A DNA stretch of 64,000 nucleotides, from positions 59,437,774-59,501,773 of the forward strand of contig OX439046.1 of the NCBI GenBank assembly GCA_949317995.1, written 5' to 3'. This document shows positions 1-9,588 of this stretch, in pieces (within the stretch, counting starts at the first letter, position 1; each line of letters begins with the position of its first letter). The notes beneath the pieces are model-generated. The model searched no databases, was not told the origin of the DNA, and saw only the letters and a list, made by a program, of their open reading frames with translations. Position numbers and translations under genes: made by a program. The DNA is from Acholoe squamosa. Taxonomy: Eukaryota; Annelida; Polychaeta; Phyllodocida; Polynoidae.

Positions 1-161
1 CGCCATGTCTCACAGGACTATTCTCTACTATTGTATTAAAATCTACAACACTATGGTTTTATTAAATCAAAGAGCTGTGACAAAGCCAAGTGGGGCAAAG
101 AAATTGTCTTCTGTAGATCATGGTAAGGCCTACCATTAGTAGTTCCCATTTCTCCCACCAG

Positions 162-220
162 GGACCCATGTCACAGTTGATAGACTGCAATGCTATACTG
201 ATTCGAATCCAGTCTTTCAG
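162..220 (+). CDS. Candidate upstream coding exon of the host gene
   Basis: A 59-bp stretch sits between a plausible acceptor (pyrimidine-rich tract ending CCACCAG at 155-161) and a GT donor (GTCCGT at 221, weak beyond the GT). Read in phase 0 it is open for 19 codons and leaves two bases. Those two bases match the single leading base required by the exon at 544-613, so the phases agree. The evidence is only phase compatibility and splice dinucleotides; the peptide has no motif I recognise with certainty. It could be intronic. Confidence 0.3.
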
Positions 221-543
221 GTCCGTGATGTAATAATGGATATTACCCTAGCTGGCGAAATGGCATCAGCAACCTACATGCGTTGAATATAACGTTTCTT
301 ACATATAACTTAGTAAAACTTTGTATAAACAGTGCTGCCACCTGGTGGCCCCAACATTTACTATTGACTCAACACAGTATCTCACACTAGCGGGAAACAG
401 CTATATAAAGTTTACTACATTCAGGGCAACACGTTGTGTTCTTACTTGCCATAGCTCTTGCATACATGTACATATGTACCTACCTACCATCATAATGTAA
501 CACCCATTATTTAAAAAGAAATTATAATGTAATATAATTTCAG

Positions 544-613
544 ATGGCACGATGGGTTTTCTACATTCTACTTAAACAAGAAGGGAATGATTGCCAAACA
601 TAAGATGGACAAG
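544..613 (+). CDS. Penultimate coding exon of a conserved host gene (C6orf136/DUF2358-like?)
   Basis: The exon follows a TTTCAG acceptor (ending 543) and precedes a consensus GTGAGT donor (614). Read in the phase that uses one leading base, it encodes a compact peptide, WHDGFSTFYLNKKGMIAKHK followed by MDK. That pattern (aromatic, D-G-x-S-x-F/Y, G-x-I/L, H-K, DK) recalls the C-terminal part of DUF2358/C6orf136-type mitochondrial or plastid proteins of unknown function; this is from memory and not a search result. The exon ends in phase 0 and joins in frame to the terminal exon at 13648-13713. The intron between them is about 13 kb, because a gypsy retrotransposon (779-13420) lies inside it. 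Exon call fairly secure, family name weak. Confidence 0.6.
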
Positions 614-925
614 GTGAGTGCAGCACAAGGAGAATACATTTAAATGCTTTTTTTTTTAATTTTGATTCTTTATTTTGAGAAAAATATTTTATTTGCAGGC
701 TTTATATTTAGGTTTTAGATATGCAGGTCTCATATAAGAGGTAGATATTGATTGGTATTGGAAAAAATGTTAATTTACTGTAGAGGTACGCATTGTTTAA
801 CCATAGAGTTGGGTACCGTCTGACGTGGCGGGTGAGTCGAGTCGTCGGACGTTCCTCAGGTTCCGGATAGGTGGCAGCACCGATCCGGGTCTGTGGGGAC
901 ATCTGACGACGAACACCTGGGTCCT

Positions 926-933
926 TATATAAA
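926..933 (+). promoter_or_regulatory. TATA box of E1 LTR promoter
   Basis: TATATAAA inside the 5' LTR; the same octamer is at 13341-13348 in the 3' LTR. Flanking ACGTCA/TGACGT motifs suggest CREB/ATF-type activation (inference). Confidence 0.75.
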
Positions 934-1051
934 GCCCAGGGCTCAGCCGCTACGTCAGAGGCCCTTCTGGCCTCTGCAGAATGTAGATCACTATTAACCA
1001 TTATTAGCTGCCTCTTCTATACTATCCGGCAGCCGTGAGTGTGCATTAAGT

Positions 1052-1057
1052 AATAAA
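1052..1057 (+). terminator. Poly(A) signal in the 5' LTR of E1
   Basis: AATAAA about 120 bp downstream of the TATA box, the normal R-region position. The equivalent sequence is missing from the 3' LTR because of the 148-bp deletion, so transcripts of this copy lack their own signal at the 3' end. Confidence 0.65.
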
Positions 1058-1154
1058 TCTAACCGTTGGCATACACTTGAAATACTGTCTTACTCTTTCT
1101 TTCCGAATCGTAAGTCCCGAACCCCCAGGTCCGTAAGGCCACAACCCCTTACAC

Positions 1155-1169
1155 TGGTGCCGTGACCAG
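1155..1169 (+). other. Primer-binding site of E1
   Basis: TGGTGCCGTGACCAG begins two bases after the LTR end. The leading TGG is the complement of a tRNA CCA end and the spacing is standard for LTR elements. I cannot assign the tRNA species by eye. Confidence 0.6.
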
Positions 1170-1178
1170 TTAATTCTG

Positions 1179-2396
1179 GTGTATAGCCCGGACGTAATAA
1201 CGTCCGAACGGCTAGTACATGGGTTAGATAGCCTCGCGGAAGCTAACCCAGCAGGGCAATTAATTGCCCAGGAGAATGGAAATGGATCATTAGTGCTCCA
1301 AACCCATTCGAACTCCCAAGATGCGGAATCTGCATCTTGGAGAGATCCCGGACCCCACTATAATGATAGTGAGGAAAATCTACCAGACTCTGTACGACGC
1401 GAACAGTCTATACAGAGACAGGGTAACTTAATAGGCCAACAATCACTTGTTGACGAGTTAACTAATTCGATGTTCGAAGTTGGTGGTAGTACTAATCCAG
1501 AACATCCGGCACCAATGCCAAAAAGGGTAACATTCGGAGAACTACCTTATAGATTACCCAGACCCGGACTACCAATATTAGATTACAGCACTATAGATGG
1601 CGACTTAACCTATGCGATGCCGGAAGGTGAGGAATTTAAACGACCGGATGTCCTGTTGTTAAATGAAACTTATGTAACTTTGAACGAGAATCTAAATACC
1701 TTGGTCAAAGCTAAAGATGAAGTATTCCATGAAAAACTTCAGCTGGAAGAAGACCTGACTGGCATGCGAAATGAATTCGAAGCCAGAAGGAGTGAGTACA
1801 TGAAGGAACTCGAAAATGAAGAACTAAAACTTCAGGAGATGAGAAAGTCATTCAATACAGAATATGACAACAGACACATTCGTATCCAAACATACATAGA
1901 TACGAACGATCAATTAAGTCTCGATAAGGCAAAATTCGAATCCGAAATATGCCATTATCAGAGCGAGTTAGAGAAATTGAAAATTCAGTGTAGTAAACAA
2001 GCTGAAGACAATGAAACCATCCGGGTAGGCATTATAGCTTACAATAAACAACTGGAGGAAGATAGACAGAAACTCACGAATGAGCTTCAGGAATTGCAGA
2101 CTACTGCAATAACCTTAGACAAATATGTAGAAGCCGCTCAGTTGACTATAGGTGATATAGATCCAGCTGTGGTGTCTACAATGTTGGGAAAAACATCCAA
2201 GGATGCAACTCCAACTAGATACAACCCATTCGTTGATGACGGGGCTGATAAGAATGTAGTATCCGGAATCTATAAGAAACCGGATAATACCGCAGGTAAT
2301 GGAACCGCACCTACACCAGCAACTCCAGTGCTGGATACAATAGGTCCGGCACCACCGATACCAGATTTGAGTCAAAATAAAAGCGACTCACGATAG
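1179..2396 (+). CDS. gag: E1 gag, N-terminal coiled-coil part
   Basis: An open frame of 405 codons begins about 25 bases after the LTR. The first codon is GTG and no ATG lies near the 5' end, so the true start is uncertain. Residues about 1-150 are polar and low in complexity. Residues about 155-320 are rich in Glu, Lys, Leu and Gln with heptad spacing and predict a long coiled coil. The C-terminus is Pro/Thr-rich. It ends at TAG (2394-2396), while the +1 frame is open from 2371 and continues into the Gly/Asn/Pro-rich gag segment. A single-base indel in 2371-2396 therefore probably split one gag gene. Role by position: structural polyprotein; the matrix-like assignment is inference. Confidence 0.75.
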   Translation: MYSPDVITSERLVHGLDSLAEANPAGQLIAQENGNGSLVLQTHSNSQDAESASWRDPGPHYNDSEENLPDSVRREQSIQRQGNLIGQQSLVDELTNSMFEVGGSTNPEHPAPMPKRVTFGELPYRLPRPGLPILDYSTIDGDLTYAMPEGEEFKRPDVLLLNETYVTLNENLNTLVKAKDEVFHEKLQLEEDLTGMRNEFEARRSEYMKELENEELKLQEMRKSFNTEYDNRHIRIQTYIDTNDQLSLDKAKFESEICHYQSELEKLKIQCSKQAEDNETIRVGIIAYNKQLEEDRQKLTNELQELQTTAITLDKYVEAAQLTIGDIDPAVVSTMLGKTSKDATPTRYNPFVDDGADKNVVSGIYKKPDNTAGNGTAPTPATPVLDTIGPAPPIPDLSQNKSDSR

Positions 2397-2397
2397 T

Positions 2398-4083
2398 GCT
2401 ACTGGAGCTAACAATAATACACCCGTAGCACAACCGAGAGTACCGGGACCACCGAGACATATGTTAACACCACCTTCATATTTCTCTCAACCCGGCCACA
2501 GTACACCAGCAGGTCCAAGATTACCGAACCCACCTCCGGGTCAAGGTAATGGCCCTAATGATGGACGTTTTCCAAGACCAAACCCGCCACAAAACAATGT
2601 TAATGGCGGTACGTACCAACCAAGAACATCTTCCTATGGATATAGATATAATTATATTCCATCAGGAAGTAGTAATTACCACAATGGTAATAACTATAAC
2701 CAGGGATGGAATCAAAATAATTCTTACCCTAGGTATGCGTCTTCTGGAACAGCAGGAAATGCCGGTTACAGTGGCGGATGCCCTAACGGTTCATCCGGAC
2801 ACTATCCTAACAACGGTCCACCAGGAGGAAACCCTCCAGGCGGCCCAGGAGGATCCGGATCCGGAGGATCAGGATCAGGAGGAGATGGCAGGAAGCCAAA
2901 CAGAAGAACTTCCATGCCTGCAGGGATGCAAACCATCTTTGATAGAAGCCAATGTATCCAAAACCTTGGCATTGACTGCTACCGAAAGGGAGCAGATGGC
3001 ATGGAAGTCATGAACTGGAGCATGCGAGAAGCAGATAGACTACGCGGATGTAATAATCCGGCACGTAGACAGGCACGGATACCCCCTCCATACGATTCTA
3101 ATGATCCATGGAAGGATAGGTACCAAGCTTTTGTCGACTAAGTCAACTGTAGTGGCTGGACAAAAGAAGAAGCTCTGCCGTATTTGATCTGTTGGTTGAA
3201 TAAAGGTGGAAAAGTAGCCCTCAACCAATGGAGAGCAGCCTACGGATTATACGGCACCTATGATCAATTGGTCGAATGTGCCGCATACCTATTTGGATCA
3301 ATCGTTAGAGAAGATCCATGGGTAAGCTTCAAGAAAAGGACACAGAAACCTAAAGAATCTCACAAGGTCTTTGGTTTGGAGCTACAGGACTTGCTATCAA
3401 AAGCGCGTCCGAATTGGGCTCATGACGATGACTGTTATCTACAAGAGTTGTTTATACAATTCTACAGTGGATTGCGGGATCCAGATCACAAACAAGTAGT
3501 TTGGGATTCTTGGAAGGATGACACTTCCTTCAGTGACTTGTTCATATCAATTGATGGACATGACATGAAGAAACGATTGGTAGGTCTAGGACCTAACCCG
3601 GTAAGAGCAGCTCCGTTTCAATACGAGAGTACACCTGCTCCGATATATGAAACTTCCTAATTAGCCCCGGTCGATTCGTATGAGGCTGATGAGGAGGATG
3701 AATATGTCTCCGATGAAAACGGAGAATATATTGGATCAGTCCAGGTAGCTGGAAAGTATTACCGACAGAAACGGTATAGAAAGGTACATTCGAGAGGGAG
3801 GGGAGGATCCGTTGCTGGTAAAACAGCTTCCGGACCAACTCAATCTGGCAATGTAACCTCTACGACGAAGCCAACTGTGGCAGCCACTGTTGCTCCTACT
3901 AATGTGATGGAAACATTAATAGCCGGATTAACAGAAGCTCTAAAGAGACCGAGAGTTGATAAATCTCAAAGGAGATGTTTCAGATGCCAGAAACTGGGGC
4001 ATTATGCTCCCGAATGTATGGCTGAGAAACCTGTCCCTCGTAGACAGGAAGGTGTCTCTGGAATAAGTACAGAGGAAAACTAA
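2398..4083 (+). pseudogene. gag: E1 gag, capsid and nucleocapsid part, with two in-frame stops
   Basis: One frame runs from 2371 to 4083, broken by TAA at 3139-3141 and 3658-3660. The first section (to about 2900) is Pro/Gly/Asn/Tyr-rich with GGSGSGG-type runs. The middle section (about 2940-3620) has the spaced Trp, Leu and aromatic pattern of a retrotransposon capsid. The last section carries a CCHC zinc knuckle, C-x2-C-x4-H-x4-C, starting CFRCQKLGH near 3979, which marks nucleocapsid and binds element RNA in the family. Both TAA codons fall inside otherwise coding sequence and look like point lesions. The protease frame overlaps the end of this frame at -1, the usual gag/pol relation. Confidence 0.85.
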
Positions 4084-4193
4084 AGAGGGGTCTCCCGACG
4101 GGCAAAGAAGGGGATCCCAGTGACAAATCTTGCCATGATATCACCATCCGTGATGATAGTTCGCATGTAGTAGCAAACTCGCCTAGCACCGAG

Positions 4194-5018
4194 GTGGTTG
4201 TAGACACCCGGAAGGTTAGGGAAGCTGATATAACAGGTGCCACGGGAGCACAGGGGAAACCCAATATCAGTAACGAGGCAGGCGGCTATGAGCTAGCCAG
4301 GGTTGGTAGTGCCCACCTGCCCCCGGGTCATCCTTGTCTAGAATACCTGAAAGGATGTGGATCGACTCCTGGTGTGAACAATGACGTTCCGATCCTCATG
4401 GATATGCCCTCTGTTCTAAACGGAAGGCGGTGGTATGTTTGCCTTACTGTTAACGGAAGATCTGCCGAATTTCTTATGGATACGGGAGCTAGCCACTCCT
4501 GTATCTCCAAGAGGTTCTATGATCTTATACCGGATGAACATGATACTCTCAAATCGGGAGGAAGTGCTCAGACGGCCGATGGCAGTACCTTGCAGACGTA
4601 TGGTAGAACTTGTGTGAAGCTACAGTTGGATGGAGTACATGACTATGTCATGAGCGCCACCGTTGCGGATATAGCAGATGAGGGGATACTCGGGTTGGAT
4701 TTCGCATCCCTGTATGGAGTTGTGTTGGAACCCCAATCAGGAGTGTTGAGTGTGAAATACCCGTATCCTGTAAAGGTTAGATGTGTACTGAGACAAGTGA
4801 GCAGTATGGCTAGTGTAGCACACACTGTGCGAATCCCTCCGGGAGTACCCTGTGATGTGCTAGTAAGAAGTGATCCTGCAATGCGCAATAAGCCTGCAGT
4901 GATAGAACCGGATGTAGCTACTCTGTCAAGTATCGGATTAATATCTGCGGACACTATAGTAGCAAATGCGTCCTGGTCGGTAGTACCTGTCTCCAATACT
5001 GGAAACAGTACTACCTGA
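4194..5018 (+). CDS. pro: E1 aspartic protease
   Basis: Open for 274 codons from a GTG; the frame is also open upstream into the gag overlap, so expression by -1 frameshifting from gag is likely and a dedicated start is not needed. FLMDTGASHSCIS at about residues 92-104 contains the DTGA catalytic triad of retropepsins. A second hydrophobic stretch (EGILGLDF near residue 160) fits the ILG motif that follows. The enzyme cleaves Gag and Pol polyproteins and works as a dimer (family knowledge). It ends at TGA 5016-5018, while the RT frame, offset by -1, is already open there. Confidence 0.88.
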   Translation: MVVDTRKVREADITGATGAQGKPNISNEAGGYELARVGSAHLPPGHPCLEYLKGCGSTPGVNNDVPILMDMPSVLNGRRWYVCLTVNGRSAEFLMDTGASHSCISKRFYDLIPDEHDTLKSGGSAQTADGSTLQTYGRTCVKLQLDGVHDYVMSATVADIADEGILGLDFASLYGVVLEPQSGVLSVKYPYPVKVRCVLRQVSSMASVAHTVRIPPGVPCDVLVRSDPAMRNKPAVIEPDVATLSSIGLISADTIVANASWSVVPVSNTGNSTT

Positions 5019-5041
5019 AAAAGGGACAAGTTTTTGGAAAC

Positions 5042-6622
5042 GTGACCCTTTCGGAAACTGTAACGGATAGTAAGTTAAACTTACAAAAGGTAACAGGAAA
5101 TGATGAGATTTCGGAAGACTTACTCAAGTTGTATGAAGAAACCTCATTAGAAGATCCGGAATACCGGAAAGAGTTCTATAATTTGCTCTGTCAGTATAGG
5201 ACTGCCTTTGCCAAACCTGGTGAAAAACTAGGCACGACAAATAAGGTAGTACATAAAATATATACTGGAGATGCCGAACCCTTTAAAATACCGTATAGGC
5301 GGTTACCTTTAGCGAAAAAGAGAGTAGCTGAAGAGGAAAGAAACAAGATGTTGGAACAGGATGTAATAGTCCCTTCCAATAGTCCATGGAGTAGTCCTGT
5401 GTGTATGGTAACAAAGAAAGACGGTACTATCCGCTTTTGCATAGACTACAGGAAGTTGAATGGAGTAACGAAAAAGAATTCGTATCCATTACCGAGAATA
5501 GACGAAACCATTGACTCCTTAGGAGGAAACAGTTGGTTTTGTGCCCTAGACTTGCAATCAGGTTACTGGCAAGTGGGAATGAATCCTTCAGATATGGAGA
5601 AAACTGCATTTTCGAGTCATATTGGGCTATTCCAATATAACGTAATGCCGTTTGGTTTGTGCAATGCACCAGCAACATTTGAAGCAATGATGGAAACAAT
5701 CCTAAGTGATTTATTGTGGAAAAGATGTCTTGTATACCTTGACGATGTCATAGTCTTCGGAAAAACATTCGAAGAGTGTTCTAATAACCTAAAAATGGTA
5801 CTAGAACAGATTATCTCTAATGGTCTCAAATTGAAACCTAAGAAATGCCACATGTTTAGAAAGTCCATAAATTATTTGGGCCGCATCATTAGTGATGAAG
5901 GAATAAAAGCTGATCCGGAGAAAATCGAATCAGTTACGAATTGGAATAGACCTAAAACACCCAAAGAAGTGAGGTCCTTTTTAGGATTCTGTTCCTATTA
6001 TAGGGAATTTATTCCGAATTATTCTAGAGTCAGTTATCCATTACAAGCAATAGCTAACTGGACTCCAGGAAGTACCAAGGAAAAATTTCCTTGGACGCAT
6101 GAACAGGAATCTGCTTTTCAAAAGCTAAAAGACCTGTTCACGAGTACTCTGGTATTACAATATCCGAATGAAACGGATCGTTTCATACTGGATACTGATG
6201 CTAGTAATGATAGCATTGGTGCAGCTCTCTCGCAAGTCCAAAATGGGAGAGAGGTACCAATTGCCTTTGCCAGCAATACACTGAGCAAAACACAGCGCAA
6301 TTACTGCACAACCAAAAGAGAGTTGTTAGCAGTAGTCGTATATACCAAGAAGTTCAAACATTTTCTATGGGGAACAAACTTTACATTACGTACGGATCAT
6401 TCTTCTTTAAGATGGCTACTGAACTTCCGAGATGCTGAAGGAATGTTAGGCCGATGGTTAGCCCATCTATCAGAATATGGGCTTGAACATCACCAGATTC
6501 AGCATAGACCTGGAGTGAAGCATTTAAATGCTGATGCCTTATCTCGAATACCAATCCGGAAATGTGATAATCCGGATTGTACTGATTGTGGAGCTCATAG
6601 GGCAGTGTTAGCAGGGATTTGA
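5042..6622 (+). CDS. pol: E1 reverse transcriptase and RNase H
   Basis: 526 codons, first codon GTG, open further upstream in overlap with the protease frame, so the boundary is not a real start. RT domain at residues about 80-300, with catalytic Asp in CALDLQSGYW (about 170) and YLDD (232-235), and the VMPFGLCNAPATF motif between them. RNase H at residues about 375-505, with DTDAS, the TKRELLAV glutamate, RTDHSSL and the final aspartate in LNADALSR. This is the RT-RH arrangement of Ty3/gypsy, which copies RNA to DNA and removes the template. TGA at 6620-6622 lies in the same frame as the integrase that follows; a CGA or TGG codon mutated to TGA is the simple reading. Confidence 0.93.
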   Translation: MTLSETVTDSKLNLQKVTGNDEISEDLLKLYEETSLEDPEYRKEFYNLLCQYRTAFAKPGEKLGTTNKVVHKIYTGDAEPFKIPYRRLPLAKKRVAEEERNKMLEQDVIVPSNSPWSSPVCMVTKKDGTIRFCIDYRKLNGVTKKNSYPLPRIDETIDSLGGNSWFCALDLQSGYWQVGMNPSDMEKTAFSSHIGLFQYNVMPFGLCNAPATFEAMMETILSDLLWKRCLVYLDDVIVFGKTFEECSNNLKMVLEQIISNGLKLKPKKCHMFRKSINYLGRIISDEGIKADPEKIESVTNWNRPKTPKEVRSFLGFCSYYREFIPNYSRVSYPLQAIANWTPGSTKEKFPWTHEQESAFQKLKDLFTSTLVLQYPNETDRFILDTDASNDSIGAALSQVQNGREVPIAFASNTLSKTQRNYCTTKRELLAVVVYTKKFKHFLWGTNFTLRTDHSSLRWLLNFRDAEGMLGRWLAHLSEYGLEHHQIQHRPGVKHLNADALSRIPIRKCDNPDCTDCGAHRAVLAGI

Positions 6623-6664
6623 AGACCATTCGAACCCCTAGTTGCCAGTATACTGGATTGGTCT

Positions 6665-8266
6665 ATGGATCACATACGACGTTTCCAGGAAGCTGACTCG
6701 ATAACTGCGCAGCTATTGCAATTAGTACCAAAGGGTATACGTCCAGTTAGACCCGAGGTCTCTCTGGAAAATCGAGAAATGAGAAGGTTTCTTGCTCAAT
6801 GGACCGAGCTTGAAGTCCGGAAAGGCGTGTTATACCGTTGGAAGCCATGTAATAATGGTGAGAAAATCATGCAAGTGGTAATACCACATGCCATGAGACA
6901 TGACATTATGTACTTTTGTCATGGACATCGGACTAGTGGTCATTTCGGAAGGAAACACTCGTTGGCACGACTTTCCAAAAAATACTACTGGCCTGGCATG
7001 ACCAGAGACTTGCAAAGATGGGTAATCACCTGTCCAGATTGTTGCAAAAACAAACCCGGACCCGGGATGGGCAAACTTCCCCTATCCCAAGAACTTTTCG
7101 GAGTTAGATTCGCAAGAATCGGGGTAGATATCATTAGTGGATTGAATACAACTGCTAATGATAATACCTGTATGATGGTAGTGTGTGATTATTACACAAA
7201 ATACACTAAAGTATTTCCACTACCGGACCACAAAGCAATTACTTGTGCCGAAGCCTTTGTAAAAGGCTGGGTACTAAGTTTCGGTGTACCATTAATGCTA
7301 CACAGTGACCAAGGTAGAGAATTCGAATCAAATCTCTGGCAGGGTATGTGCGAATACTTAGCTATTTGTAAGACTAGAACCAACCCGTATAGGCCACAAA
7401 GCGACGGATTGGTAGAAAGGTTCAATAGAACCCTTATCCAAGTTCTAAAGTCACTCGTCAATGAACATATGGACGACTGGGATGAGCAATGTCATTTTGT
7501 GACACATGCTTATAACAGTACGGTACATTCAAGTACAAATTGTACTCCGAACCTCTTAGTATTCGGAGAGGACCTGATAATGCCTGCGGACTTAGTATTT
7601 GGAGTCGTAGGGATGGACCCGGAACTACCTTGCCATGTAGTTTTTGTGGAATGTTTAAGAGACAGATTTAAAAAAGCATATGAGTCTGTCCGAATTGATT
7701 TGGAGAAAAGTGCCAAATGGCAGAAAGCTGGATATGATACCGATCTAAAGCATTGGAAATTCCAATCCGGAGACAGAGTTCTCAGATTACATGAACCACT
7801 TAGACACATAAAATTAGCGTCTAATTGGGATGGGCCCTTCACGGTAACACAAGTTATCAGTGATTGTACCGTAATTATTAAATCTGACCTTGGTCGACTT
7901 TATAAGTCAAATGTGGCTAGATTAAGGAAATGGTCTGGGAGGGAGACCTCCACAGAAATGTATGGTGAAGGTTCCGGAAAGATCCTGAACCAGAATCGCA
8001 TAATAGACCAGGTAAAGAACACTACAGCGAAGCGAGGCCGTGGTAGGCCTAAAAAGTGTTCCGAATCAGTGGCACCCACGCCAACACCGATTAAGCGTGG
8101 GGGAGTTAAAAAAGTCTCGGCAGGTGAAGACAAAAAGAAGAGGAAAGGTGTCTCGAAGGCTAAGAAACACCGAGAAGGGGAGATAGGTTCGTCGCAGCCC
8201 TCGAATTGCCCAGAGGACTGCAGTGACCTAACCTGTAAACACAACGGGTGTAATGTTTACATTTAG
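6665..8266 (+). CDS. pol: E1 integrase
   Basis: 533 codons in the same frame as RT. Zinc-binding HHCC module: H86, H93, C123, C126. Catalytic core: D155 (IGVDIISG), D215 (LHSDQGREF) and E251 (DGLVERFNRT), with 35 residues between the last two, the D-x35-E signature. The GPF of a GPY/F-like motif (NWDGPFTVTQ) is near residue 388. The tail from about 440 is Lys/Arg-rich and I see no chromodomain. The protein joins element DNA into the host chromosome. Apart from the TGA upstream (6620) this domain looks intact. Confidence 0.93.
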   Translation: MDHIRRFQEADSITAQLLQLVPKGIRPVRPEVSLENREMRRFLAQWTELEVRKGVLYRWKPCNNGEKIMQVVIPHAMRHDIMYFCHGHRTSGHFGRKHSLARLSKKYYWPGMTRDLQRWVITCPDCCKNKPGPGMGKLPLSQELFGVRFARIGVDIISGLNTTANDNTCMMVVCDYYTKYTKVFPLPDHKAITCAEAFVKGWVLSFGVPLMLHSDQGREFESNLWQGMCEYLAICKTRTNPYRPQSDGLVERFNRTLIQVLKSLVNEHMDDWDEQCHFVTHAYNSTVHSSTNCTPNLLVFGEDLIMPADLVFGVVGMDPELPCHVVFVECLRDRFKKAYESVRIDLEKSAKWQKAGYDTDLKHWKFQSGDRVLRLHEPLRHIKLASNWDGPFTVTQVISDCTVIIKSDLGRLYKSNVARLRKWSGRETSTEMYGEGSGKILNQNRIIDQVKNTTAKRGRGRPKKCSESVAPTPTPIKRGGVKKVSAGEDKKKRKGVSKAKKHREGEIGSSQPSNCPEDCSDLTCKHNGCNVYI

Positions 8267-8739
8267 AGGAACGGATGACAACTGACCCGAAAGGCTTATT
8301 TGTCGCCGCCGCATGATGTACCAATGGGTAGTGGACGGATAATCCGGGGGATTTGCTTAAGCTTTCCATAATCTCCACTTAAATCCCCAGACGAGTCATC
8401 GGCGTGAGCGATAATTACCTAAAAACAATCAGTTTGTTGATGTTCCGCTTGTAGCACGTGCGTTTCCGCATGACGTCACAGTGTCCAGTCTCGGCTGACC
8501 TCTCATGACCCCGCGAGCTGCGGGGAAATGACGTCACGAACGCTAGCCTGTCGCCATATTGTTTTTCGGTAACGTTCAAGACGGTCGAGCTCGCTCCCTT
8601 CTTGGATTTTACCGGCTAGCAACCTCCTCGCTGCTCCTCCAGAGTCTGTCTCCTGGTAGACAGACTCCGTTTGTGTCGGCCCCGGCGCCGTAAAAGCCGG
8701 AAAAAGGAGTAGTTTACTCCCGTGGGTGATTCCCCAGTC
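8267..8739 (+). promoter_or_regulatory. CpG-rich spacer with two CRE palindromes before the accessory gene
   Basis: 473 bp without an ORF. It holds two perfect TGACGTCA palindromes (8471-8478 and 8529-8536), 58 bp apart, in GC- and CpG-rich sequence upstream of the accessory ORF. The complex CREB/ATF-type arrangement suggests an internal promoter making a separate mRNA (inference). I see no TATA box. Confidence 0.45.
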
Positions 8740-9588
8740 ATGGCTGAGGAATCCGTAGCTGCAGCCAAGCTATCTGGTGACCCGGATAAGCTGACTCCGT
8801 CCGCAGAAGCTTTTCCGGAAGCTTTGTCACCTGTAACACAGGAAGAGAGCGAGATGATGGACGTGGAGGAACCCACGGACCGCTCGTTCGAGGAGAAGCT
8901 GGCTTCATTTTCACTAAATGAGCCAGAGAAAATGTTGTCTCCGCTCCCACCCGAGGGATCCGGAGGGGCTACGAGTGTTGAACCCTCAGCGACTGGGTCC
9001 GAGACCGCACAGGTCGACGGGCCGAAGGACCAGTGGAAGCCAGCAGTGGCTGACCCGTTCCCAATAGAATATGACGGTCGCTACCTGTACGTCCACCCGG
9101 AACTACAGGCACAAGTGACCTATGCTGACGGTACACCAGTTAGGTTGGACCCGAAGGTGAGGATAGCTGTCGAGGGCGTCATGGTTCCCGAACAGCTGGA
9201 CAGGACGCCTCCCGAATGGCTCCGAGACTGGCCGTGGTTCCAACGGGGACTCATGGTGGACGCTGTTTTTCGCGAGACAGTGTACGAAGCCAACAGAGCT
9301 TTCCAGCTCGGAGCGTATCCGAAGCCGGATAAGACTCTGTGGAACGTCAAGGCGACGAATATTGATTGGGTAGGCTGCGTCTCGGAACCCGAGGGGCAGA
9401 CTTACCCACGTCCTTGTGCCACCCGGCCCCAGTACCGGACCCAGTGGGACGACGGTTATTACATAACCGAGCAGGAGCTAGTGGATGTTCAAAACAATTC
9501 ACTAACCGGCATGAACCGAGGTGCAGCCCTTCGGACGGTTCTTGATGCCGAGGTGCAGCCCTTCGGACGGTTCTTGTCCGCCGAATGA
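8740..9588 (+). pseudogene. E1 accessory ORF, N-terminal part
   Basis: The first ATG in frame is 8740; the frame is open from 8722. About 282 codons. The N-terminal third is acidic and low in complexity. Residues about 100-270 form a compact region with many Trp, Tyr and Pro (YDGRYLYVHPELQ, WLRDWPWFQRG, KTLWNVKATN), which looks like a folded domain I do not recognise. The frame ends at TGA 9586-9588, overlapping the next ATG as ATGA. A 32-bp direct duplication at 9516-9579 shifts the frame; counting that duplication out, this frame and the next one coincide, so they were most likely one gene of about 970 codons. Codon use is GC-rich, unlike gag-pol. Confidence 0.7.
9516..9579 (+). repeat. 32-bp tandem duplication in the accessory ORF
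   Basis: A 29-base sequence beginning CCGAGGTGCAGCCCTTCGG occurs at 9516-9544 and again, identical, at 9548-9576; the period is 32 bp. Because 32 is not a multiple of three, it shifts the frame. Confidence 0.95.

Larger units (their letters stand above)
779..1153 (+). repeat. 5' LTR of E1
   Basis: 375 bp, TGTAGAGG...CCTTACA. It contains a TATA box (926-933), two CRE-like half sites (TGACGTG near 820 and TACGTCA near 952) and AATAAA at 1052-1057. It matches the 3' LTR except for two C/T differences and a 148-bp segment (979-1126) that the 3' copy lacks. Confidence 0.95.

Noticed and set aside
207..218. GATTCGAATCC resembles a pol III B box (tRNA or SINE).
   Set aside because: No A box at the right distance and no cloverleaf; the stretch fits better inside a candidate exon.
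4074..4080. GGAAAAC as a -1 frameshift heptamer at the gag/protease junction.
   Set aside because: It does not follow X-XXY-YYZ with three identical first bases and I see no clear pseudoknot; the frame relation is real but the slip site is not established.
7990..8266. Possible chromodomain at the end of the E1 integrase.
   Set aside because: The tail is only Lys/Arg/Ser/Pro-rich; the aromatic cage residues of a chromodomain are not visible.
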